Shown in pieces: positions 58,243 through 64,000 of a stretch of 64,000 nucleotides of DNA. This stretch comes from an uncultured Pelosinus sp. (lineage in GTDB: Bacteria; Bacillota; Negativicutes; Sporomusales; Acetonemataceae), in contig UQPB01000015.1 in NCBI GenBank assembly GCA_900542835.1, positions 5,903 through 69,902 on the forward strand, given 5' to 3'. Position numbers and translations under genes: made by a program. Position 1 is the stretch's first letter. Each line of letters opens with the position of its first letter. The notes below the pieces were generated by a model. The model searched no databases and had not been told where the DNA came from. It saw only the letters and a list, made by a program, of their open reading frames with translations.

Positions 58243-58262
58243 TTATTAGATCGATCCAATAA
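58243..58262. promoter_or_regulatory. Likely operator of the LacI-family regulator
   Basis: 20-bp near-perfect palindrome with central CG (TTATTAGATCGATCCAATAA; one mismatched pair) in the gap between the divergent dehydrogenase and lacI-like genes. A central CG within an inverted repeat is typical of LacI-family sites. Confidence 0.75.
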
Positions 58263-58370
58263 CTTACCAAAATTATAATTCGCTGCTTTTATTCTGTCAA
58301 TATGTTTTCTGACTATTTAGTATCATCTGACTAATGTTCTTTATTTCACATATTTAGCCATTCTGCCTGA

Positions 58371-58399
58371 TTGACAGGAAAAATCGGTTGGCATATAAT
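58371..58399 (+). promoter_or_regulatory. Promoter of the LacI-family gene
   Basis: TTGACA (58371-58376) and TATAAT (58394-58399), both exact consensus, with a 17-base spacer. About 45 bases of leader precede the start codon. Confidence 0.88.
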
Positions 58400-58448
58400 G
58401 TGCGTAGTATAACTGCGGAAGATCCGCATCGTCGGTTTAGGTGATAAT

Positions 58449-59483
58449 ATGAAACAAAAAAGGCGGCGCCCCACGCTTGAGCAGGTAGCGCTTCATGCGG
58501 GAGTTTCGCGTTCCACAGCTTCGCTTGTCCTGCGGGACAGTCCTCTGATACCGGAAGCAACGCGTCAAAAGGTACATGCGTCCATGCGTGAGCTGGGCTA
58601 TATTTACGACCGGGTCGCAGCCAACCTGCGTTCGCGGGATGCGTCCACGGTCGGCCTGATCATTATGGAATTGGCCAACCCCTTTTATTCGGAACTGCTT
58701 GTCGGCATTCACCAGGAGTTAAACCAGATTGGCAAGACGGTCATTTTAGGCACTACCTTTGATTCGGCGGAAATTCAGAACAAGCTGTTGTCGACGATGA
58801 TGGAGCACCGTGTGGCAGGCATCATTCTTTCCGCTGTTCCGGGCAGCTCCAGTGAGCCCATACAGCAAATCCAGGACCTGGGTATTCCCATCGTGCTGGT
58901 TAACCGGACACTGCAAGGCGCCAATTGTGATTTTGTCGGCATCAACAACGCAACCGGCACGCAGCTTGCGGTTGAACATCTAATCAGCAAAGGCCACCGC
59001 CGGATCGCCTTTTTGGGCGGGCTTTCACCGCTCTCTACCTGGGAGGGACGCAAGCAAGGCTACGATGCGGCGCACCGCTGCGCCGGCCTGCCTCTCGATC
59101 CGGCATTGGTCATTGAAAGCCAGGCCACGCGTCAAGGCGGCATCGAGGCGATAAAGCAACTGTTGTCGCTGCCTGCACCGCCAACCGCGGCGTTCTGTTA
59201 TAATGACACGATTGCCATCGCCGCCTGCATGCATATGCAGACGATCGGCCTTGTCCCGGGACATGATTTGGCGATAGTCGGTTTTGATGACATTCCCGAG
59301 GCTACTATTTTCAGCCCTAAGCTAACAACGGTTTCTTCCCATATCCGCTTGTTGGGCCAGCATGCCGCCCGCCTTCTTCATGCCAGGATCGAAGGCGCGG
59401 ACACGCCGCCGCAGCAGATTATCATTCAGCCGGAGCTGATCGTCCGGGAGTCCTGCTCGGATCCGTTAATAAAAAGCAGCTGA
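58449..59483 (+). CDS. LacI-family transcriptional regulator
   Basis: 344 residues. The N-terminal helix-turn-helix is TLEQVALHAGVSRSTASLVL with hinge helix RVAANLRSR; the periplasmic-binding-like effector domain follows (VGLIIMELANPFYSELLVGI, FLGGLSPLSTWEGRKQGY, CYNDTIAIAAC, VGFDDIPEATIFSPKLTTV). AGGTGAT precedes the ATG. It is divergent from the dehydrogenase gene and should repress the nine-kilobase operon via the palindrome at 58243-58262, released by a sugar-like or hydroxy-acid ligand. The consensus promoter suggests steady expression. Confidence 0.94.
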   Translation: MKQKRRRPTLEQVALHAGVSRSTASLVLRDSPLIPEATRQKVHASMRELGYIYDRVAANLRSRDASTVGLIIMELANPFYSELLVGIHQELNQIGKTVILGTTFDSAEIQNKLLSTMMEHRVAGIILSAVPGSSSEPIQQIQDLGIPIVLVNRTLQGANCDFVGINNATGTQLAVEHLISKGHRRIAFLGGLSPLSTWEGRKQGYDAAHRCAGLPLDPALVIESQATRQGGIEAIKQLLSLPAPPTAAFCYNDTIAIAACMHMQTIGLVPGHDLAIVGFDDIPEATIFSPKLTTVSSHIRLLGQHAARLLHARIEGADTPPQQIIIQPELIVRESCSDPLIKSS

Positions 59484-59530
59484 CGCCAAAACGGCTGTGT
59501 GCATTGCTGCACACAGCCGTTTTGGCGTCA
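59481..59530. terminator. 23-bp terminator stem overlapping the lacI-like stop codon
   Basis: Perfect 23-bp arms (59481-59503 and 59508-59530) with loop TTGC. The TGA stop (59481-59483) forms the base of the stem. CCAAAACGG/CCGTTTTGG in the arms gives U-runs in both directions. Confidence 0.85.
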
Positions 59531-59592
59531 GGCCATCGATTGCCCCGCGTTTCATCGCTAAGGCGCTAAATGAAGTTGGCCGCTGCCGCGGG

Positions 59593-60351
59593 TTACTGCG
59601 GTATCGCCGTTTTCTCAACTGTATTGAGAACAAGCCGCAGCGCCTCAATCGGAATTTGTCCCGGAGCCGAAGCCTGGGCGCCGACGGCAAAGGTAAGGGC
59701 TGAGCCGAAAACGCCGCCAATCATCCGGCTGACCGTTCCATAACCGCCCATCGCCATCGTAATCAGCGGTATTGACAGCCGTTTTTTCGCTTCAAGCGTC
59801 GCCCCCAGTAACACCAGAACATCTTCCGGTGATTGCGGCATAACGGCCACCTTTGCCACATCCAGCCCCTTACCAGCAGCCTCGGACAGCTTCGCGACAA
59901 TGGCCGGCTGCGGCGGTGTCTGCTGAAAATTATGATACGAACCGATCAGCCTGGTGCCGGCCGCGTGCGCGATCTGTCGCAGCCGCTCGATTCCGGCGCT
60001 TTCGTGCCGCAGCTCACAATCCACATAGTCGAACAGGCGCGTCTGACAAACCGCTTCGTTTAGCGACAGCACCTGGGGGTCGGTCAGCGCAATCGGCTGA
60101 CCGCCTTCAATGCGGGAACGAACCGTAAATATCAGCGGCAAACCGCCGGCCAGCTCGCGGATCCGTCCGGCCGTGTCAATTACGGCGCCGGCATTGGCGA
60201 CAGCGGCGAAAAAATCGGCTCTCCATTCAATCACGTCGGGCTGCTTTGGCAAAACCTGCCGCAGCTGCAGCAGCAATTCCGCCGTATCCGCTCCCACCAG
60301 CGGCGTACAAATCAACGCCGAAGAAGTTTGTCCAATCAATGTTCGTGTCAA
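59593..60351 (-). CDS. aroD: Type I 3-dehydroquinate dehydratase
   Basis: 252 residues. Class I dehydroquinase using a Schiff-base lysine: DVIEWRADFF (substrate-binding Glu and Arg), GSYHNFQQTP (catalytic His) and DVAKVAVMPQS (the Lys). It converts 3-dehydroquinate to 3-dehydroshikimate in the shikimate pathway or in quinate breakdown. TTG start at 60351 with AAAGGAG. No other aro or quinate gene is adjacent, so its role, biosynthetic or catabolic, is open. Confidence 0.95.
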   Translation of the reverse strand: MTRTLIGQTSSALICTPLVGADTAELLLQLRQVLPKQPDVIEWRADFFAAVANAGAVIDTAGRIRELAGGLPLIFTVRSRIEGGQPIALTDPQVLSLNEAVCQTRLFDYVDCELRHESAGIERLRQIAHAAGTRLIGSYHNFQQTPPQPAIVAKLSEAAGKGLDVAKVAVMPQSPEDVLVLLGATLEAKKRLSIPLITMAMGGYGTVSRMIGGVFGSALTFAVGAQASAPGQIPIEALRLVLNTVEKTAIPQ

Positions 60352-60445
60352 AACGACCGGCTCCTTTCCTACTGGCTTGTTAACAGCCGCCCTGAGGGCA
60401 GCTGCGCCCCTAACCCTGCCGCCATCGGCGATGGCAGTGGCTTAC

Positions 60446-61534
60446 CTAGGCCTTTACCGTTCCGTTAAGCCGTACGGCTTCCTGCAGGATTTTCTTCGCC
60501 TGACGGGAGGCCCATTTAATCTCGTTGGCCATCACCGCCGCCTCCAGCAAGGTATGCAGATAGTAACTGCCGGCCGAGCGGCTTTGCCACTGCTCGATCG
60601 TCACCATCAGCTGCCGCCAGTAGTCCTCATTGATTGCCTCCGGCTCGGCCAGCTTGCCGTCAAGCATGGCAATTTTGATTTTGCTGTTGACTCTGGCAAT
60701 TGTCCGGCAGCCGCCTTCCAGCATTTCCAGAATGGCACTGAACTCATCCGTAAGCGGCGGGAAGTCCAGATTCTGACGCCGTTCATAGCGGCTTGCAACC
60801 TGCTCATAGATGCGGTCAGCCCCCTCCGCCAAAGCCTCATTGTATTCGAGCAGCCTTTCAGTGAGCGCAAACCATTCGTGCTGCTCCGAAGCCGGAGCCA
60901 GCCAGCCGCCCTCCCGCTTCATCAGGGCGAACATGTCTCTGGTCTGTTTATTGTGCTGCTGTAAATGCTCGCGCTGCAGCTGATGATAGTCGGGCGTCTG
61001 GTCTTGCAGGCGAACATATTCCTCGACCGCTTTGCCGAAGCAAAATACGGCGAGTTCATTGCTGATTTGCAGTTTAGCAATAAATTGTTCCTTGTACTGC
61101 GGCGGCATCAGCAAAATATTGATCAGCATCGCCGTGCCCATGCCGACAAAAATCACCAGTGTCCGCGAAAACGCGTGGGCAAGGAATTGCTCCTGACTGG
61201 AGCTGAGAATAAATAAGGCGGCGACCACGCCGGCTGTCAAGCTGGTTTTGAACTGAAATTTTTGATAAAGCACGATTATAATAATCGTCACCAATCCCAT
61301 GACCAGGGAGTTGCCGCCAAACAAATAGCCCAGTCCCAGGCCGACGGCAACGCCCAGTACATGGACCAGCACCTGATCCCTGGCAATCTTGAACGTCAGG
61401 GAAATCGTCGGCTGCATGTTGACAACTGCCGACACCGCACCGAAAAAGGCCGGCTCCAGATCAAACAATTTGCAGATAAACATCGTAATTGTGACCGCTA
61501 TTCCTGTTTTAAATGTACGCGCGCCAATTGTCAT
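60446..61534 (-). CDS. Aromatic-acid-exporter-family membrane protein (ArAE_1/DUF939)
   Basis: 362 residues. The N-terminal ~150 hold five or six membrane helices (MTIGARTFKTGIAVTITMFI, AVVNMQPTISLTFK, LGLGYLFGG) and the C-terminal ~200 a soluble helical domain, the DUF939 layout. The family is related to the aromatic acid exporters FUSC/AaeB; transport has not been shown for this branch. The ribosome site is weak. It lies 94 bases upstream of aroD on the same strand, which could hint at export or handling of an aromatic acid, but the link is speculative. Confidence 0.85.
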   Translation of the reverse strand: MTIGARTFKTGIAVTITMFICKLFDLEPAFFGAVSAVVNMQPTISLTFKIARDQVLVHVLGVAVGLGLGYLFGGNSLVMGLVTIIIIVLYQKFQFKTSLTAGVVAALFILSSSQEQFLAHAFSRTLVIFVGMGTAMLINILLMPPQYKEQFIAKLQISNELAVFCFGKAVEEYVRLQDQTPDYHQLQREHLQQHNKQTRDMFALMKREGGWLAPASEQHEWFALTERLLEYNEALAEGADRIYEQVASRYERRQNLDFPPLTDEFSAILEMLEGGCRTIARVNSKIKIAMLDGKLAEPEAINEDYWRQLMVTIEQWQSRSAGSYYLHTLLEAAVMANEIKWASRQAKKILQEAVRLNGTVKA

Positions 61535-61786
61535 CCGCTAATCGCCACTTTCTATTCACATTTGTACAGTGGTTCCTTAGTTTCGGCACTGTGCAAAGAT
61601 ATTCCTGCCGCCATTGCAGTGCGCCAATAAGCTGGCAGCGATTTGTCATATTTTTGTCATACCTGGGTGCTATTCTATGGATAGATCGATAGAGAGAGCC
61701 GGTTACTATAGCTATCATCTCTCTGTTGCCAATTCTCCGGCTCACTCTGTCGTTGTATATCCAGGAGTCACTTTAGGAGGAACAAA

Positions 61787-62329
61787 ATGATGAAAAAGAA
61801 AGTAACAGCCGTTATGGCTGCAACCATGCTGGCGGCCAGCGTCGGCTTCGCGGCGCCGGTAAACGATTTGCAGCAGCATGAGACTGCGATCGGTTACAAT
61901 CACTACAATTTAGAATCCGGCAGCATCGACATGAACAATGACAGCTTTTATCTGGAAAATGCGCTAACTGACAAACTGGTGCTGGGTATCGAGCGTAATT
62001 CCTACTCTATGTCCGGTCCCCTTTTTGATACAACCGATATTTACGCCCAGTATAAGCTGGACCCCACCTTCCGCCTGATTGTCGGCAACCGCAACTACAG
62101 CGACGGGCCTAATAAAATGTTTTACGGAGTCGGCGCGACAACAGCGCTCGCTCCCAGACTTGACGGCTACGCCTCAGTTACCGCCAGCAGCATCGCTACC
62201 GACTGGCAGGTGGGCGCGGCTTACAAGCTGACCAGCCAGGCCTCGCTCAATCTGGGCTACAAATCCTATAAGGAAGATGGCCTGCCAAGGGCCGACGGTA
62301 TCGGCTTTGGCGTAAACTACACATTTTGA
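61787..62329 (+). CDS. Outer-membrane beta-barrel-like protein
   Basis: 180 residues. A clear Sec signal peptide (MMKKKVTAVMAATMLAASVG, cleaved after FAA), then alternating polar/hydrophobic strands with aromatic girdles (YNHYNLESGSIDMNN, DIYAQYKLDPTFRLIVGNRNY, LNLGYKSYKED) and the C-terminal GFGVNYTF. A terminal Phe after an alternating strand is the outer-membrane assembly signature, so the host has an outer membrane. Size suggests an eight-stranded barrel. AGGAGGAACAAA precedes the ATG. Function unknown. A hairpin GCAAAGAGTCCGC/GCGGACTCTTTGC (62338-62378) follows as terminator. Confidence 0.82.
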   Translation: MMKKKVTAVMAATMLAASVGFAAPVNDLQQHETAIGYNHYNLESGSIDMNNDSFYLENALTDKLVLGIERNSYSMSGPLFDTTDIYAQYKLDPTFRLIVGNRNYSDGPNKMFYGVGATTALAPRLDGYASVTASSIATDWQVGAAYKLTSQASLNLGYKSYKEDGLPRADGIGFGVNYTF

Positions 62330-62337
62330 GCTGTCAA

Positions 62338-62378
62338 TGCAAAGAGTCCGCTTCGACATGAGGCGGACTCTTTGCATT
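62338..62378. terminator. Bidirectional terminator
   Basis: CAATGCAAAGAGTCCGC (from 62335) pairs with GCGGACTCTTTGCATTG (to 62380) around a short loop (TTCGACATGAG region); it ends both the outer-membrane protein gene and the convergent hydrogenase-like gene. Confidence 0.85.
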
Positions 62379-62383
62379 GAGCT

Positions 62384-63511
62384 TTAAAATTTACGGGTAA
62401 AGAATTGATTGTCCTCAATCAGGCTTTCCGGCGTGTCAAACCCCAGCCGGTGCAGCAGTTCAATAACATACGGATTGTCAATCGGCGTGGGGTAGAGCGC
62501 CTTTTCACCATAGGCGTTAACCTGCTCGCGGGCCTCTTCCTTGGCGATTATTGATTTCGGCCCGCCGACACAGCCGCCGACGCAGCCCATGCCTTCAAAG
62601 AAATTAGCGCTTACCTGGCCGGCCATCAATTCATTGATCATTGCCTTGCAGTTTACCACACCGTCCGCCTGCCGCGTTTTGATGGCAATCTTCCGATGGG
62701 GATTAAGCCGCTCAACCGTATTCTTTACCGCCTCGCTGACGCCTCCCACCCGGGCGTAAATCCGGCCGGCCCGGGACGAATTTTCCTTTTCATTGGCGGC
62801 AAACAAAGTCAAATCGACATTCAGGAGATCAAACAGCTCCTTGGTTTCCTGAAAAGTCAGCACATGGTCAATTGCCCCTTGCAGATCAGGCTCCTTCGCT
62901 TCCGCCTTCTTGGCTACGCACGGCCCGATAAACACGGTCACCGCATCCGGATGCAGGATCTTCACCGTACGGCCGGCGGCAATCATCGGCGACACGGTTG
63001 CGGGCACATGCGGCATTAAATCACTGTAAATCTTGCGGATCATCGCGATCCACATCGGACAGCAGCAGCTGGTCAGCTGATAGTCGCTTTCTGTATTAAT
63101 ATTCTGATCAAACTCCAGCGCCTCTTTCAAGGTCAGGATATCGGCAAAGACAGCCACTTCAACCATGCCGTCAAAGCCCATTTGCTTGAAAACGTTGCGC
63201 AGCATGCCCGGCGTAACCTCTTCGCTGAACTGACCGATAAAAGCGGGCGCAATCAGCGCATAAGCCAGTTTCTTTTTGCCGTGCAGCGTCTCCATACAAG
63301 CCTGCACATCTCTGGAAATTTTCTTGCCGGCTTCGTCCGCTTTTGCCAGGCAGGCCTCAAGGCTCCAGAACACAGGATGAATTTCCGGGTTGAACAGACA
63401 ATTTAACTGACTCTTGTCAAAATCGTCAAACACATTCCTGACAGGTTCGCCGCCTGGCGCAGATTCTTCCAAAATTCTCTTGTGCAAATCTTTAAATGTC
63501 TGCATGCTCAA
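62384..63511 (-). CDS. Short [FeFe]-hydrogenase large-subunit-like protein
   Basis: About 375 residues. The H-cluster domain alone, without N-terminal ferredoxin-like clusters or a small-subunit tail. Motif 1 is TSCCCPMW (classical TSCCPxW has one Cys fewer), motif 2 GPCVAKKAEA, motif 3 FFEGMGCVGGCVGGPK, so all four cysteines that bind the H-cluster seem present. Such stand-alone forms occur in divergent groups proposed to be sensory or part of multi-subunit enzymes; activity is unproven. TTG at 63511 has AAGGAG seven bases upstream; ATG at 63505 is the alternative. It has its own promoter at 63573-63601. Confidence 0.88.
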   Translation of the reverse strand: MSMQTFKDLHKRILEESAPGGEPVRNVFDDFDKSQLNCLFNPEIHPVFWSLEACLAKADEAGKKISRDVQACMETLHGKKKLAYALIAPAFIGQFSEEVTPGMLRNVFKQMGFDGMVEVAVFADILTLKEALEFDQNINTESDYQLTSCCCPMWIAMIRKIYSDLMPHVPATVSPMIAAGRTVKILHPDAVTVFIGPCVAKKAEAKEPDLQGAIDHVLTFQETKELFDLLNVDLTLFAANEKENSSRAGRIYARVGGVSEAVKNTVERLNPHRKIAIKTRQADGVVNCKAMINELMAGQVSANFFEGMGCVGGCVGGPKSIIAKEEAREQVNAYGEKALYPTPIDNPYVIELLHRLGFDTPESLIEDNQFFTRKF

Positions 63512-63572
63512 CAATTAACTCCTTCATATTAGAATTATTTCAATTATATTGCTTCGACAAAATTCTACTATC

Positions 63573-63601
63573 AGACTATCATCATAAGGCAAACAGGTCA
63601 A
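63573..63601 (-). promoter_or_regulatory. Promoter of the hydrogenase-like gene
   Basis: Minus strand: TTGACC (63596-63601), 17-base spacer, TAGTCT (63573-63578). The start would lie near 63566, about 55 bases before the start codon. Confidence 0.65.
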
Positions 63602-63904
63602 GTCGCGGAAAGTGTCTTTTACTAAGAAAAGCTTCTCGACAATACTACCCACGCCAAAATTGCCGCAATTCGACGAATTTGCTTGGCGGGTGAAACGCGC
63701 TGACCTCGGTGGCAGTCGCCGGCAGCGGCCGTCGTCCCCGGGATTGACGAAAAACTTTTTTTGCCGGGCAAGGAAGCCAAACCGCAGGAATAGCAACGCT
63801 GTTTTTCCGCTTGTCTGACGCAGCCAGGCGGAAAAAGCGCCGTCAGCCGGCGCTGTGTAATTAATCAGCACCATGGCCGCGGCAATACCGTTAGTATACC
63901 ATCC
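63602..63904. other. About 300 bases with no supported gene
   Basis: The region contains a GC-rich, hairpin-prone stretch (GGCAGTCGCCGGCAGCGGCCG around 63711-63731) and an open frame of 116 codons on the minus strand that runs across the hydrogenase promoter and lacks a ribosome site. I see no known RNA motif. Confidence 0.5.
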
Positions 63905-63942
63905 TGGAATAAAAACAAACCGGCTTGCTCGTCAAGCCGGTT
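63905..63942 (-). terminator. Terminator of the gene cut by the right edge
   Basis: 10-bp stem AACCGGCTTG/CAAGCCGGTT (63918-63927 and 63933-63942) followed on the minus strand by TGTTTTTATTCC. The stop codon at 63941-63943 overlaps the stem. Confidence 0.85.
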
Positions 63943-64000
63943 ATCGCTTGTTGAAAAACCTTATTGCCAGGCCGTTCAGAAAGCCCCAGATACTAGGCGG
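63941..64000 (-). CDS. Partial gene, last 19 codons only
   Basis: The minus strand reads …PPSIWGFLNGLAIRFFNKR and stop, in frame up to the window edge, directly before a strong terminator. Too short to identify; the Trp/Phe-rich, basic ending could belong to a membrane-associated protein. Confidence 0.6.
   Translation of the reverse strand, partial: PPSIWGFLNGLAIRFFNKR

Noticed and set aside
63524..63874. 116-codon frame upstream of the hydrogenase-like gene
   Set aside because: It runs through a good promoter, lacks a ribosome site and has an unlikely composition.

Overview
The window looks like a chromosomal stretch of an anaerobic, two-membraned Firmicute of the class Negativicutes (Sporomusa/Pelosinus-like). 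This is inferred from Firmicute-type synteny (rlmB, mini-RNase III, cysS, cysE, gltX, ispF, ispD, PIN-TRAM), a Cys-type T-box leader, strong AGGAGG ribosome sites with frequent TTG/GTG starts, strictly anaerobic enzymes (pyruvate:ferredoxin oxidoreductase, glycyl-radical enzyme, [FeFe]-hydrogenase-like protein, citrate lyase) and a secreted protein with an outer-membrane beta-barrel ending (…NYTF). No rRNA, tRNA, CRISPR array, IS element or prophage was seen.

Layout. 1-13 kb (almost all minus strand) is housekeeping: a partial VanW protein, rlmB, thyX, mrnC, cysS and cysE behind a T-box; gltX; a small secreted protein; ispF-ispD; a PIN-TRAM protein; a GlsB/YeaQ protein and glnS. 13-22 kb holds an MFS exporter, an HdrD/NarI-like Fe-S membrane oxidoreductase, a soluble diacid-sensing chemoreceptor and nifJ (PFOR). 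21.7-29.6 kb is a self-contained catabolic island: gntR, a glycyl-radical enzyme, its activase, an M20 peptidase and a YjiH/YjiG transporter on one strand, with a second M20 peptidase divergent across a perfect 47-bp palindrome. An ABC-F ATPase follows. 31.4-39.3 kb is a citrate fermentation locus (citD-E-F-C-XG, divergent LysR regulator, CitMHS transporter). 39.4-41.3 kb holds a DUF188 protein, two tandem copies of a structured RNA leader plus a 30-33-residue membrane peptide, and a YbaK protein. 41.4-48.8 kb has two membrane chemoreceptors, a fused corrinoid-activation protein and an MFS exporter. 49-59.5 kb is a LacI-linked operon: Zn-dehydrogenase, TRAP transporter, HMG-CoA-lyase-like enzyme, ThDP decarboxylase/lyase, TIM-barrel isomerase and CoA-acylating aldehyde dehydrogenase. 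59.5-64 kb carries aroD, an ArAE-type membrane protein, an outer-membrane protein, a short [FeFe]-hydrogenase-like protein and the last codons of another gene.

How the genes work together. Citrate enters by CitMHS and is split by the citrate lyase complex, whose activators (CitC, CitXG) are in the same operon; pyruvate formed from oxaloacetate would feed PFOR. The LacI-linked operon reads as import, oxidise, decarboxylate, make an acyl-CoA, retro-aldol cleavage. The glycyl-radical island reads as import of an amidated or peptide-like compound, hydrolysis by M20 enzymes, then radical chemistry.

Three candidates for undescribed biology stand out: the duplicated structured-RNA/micropeptide unit (40.0-40.7 kb), the glycyl-radical enzyme with Val in place of the usual catalytic Glu (GCVVP), and the LacI-linked acyl-CoA/retro-aldol operon.
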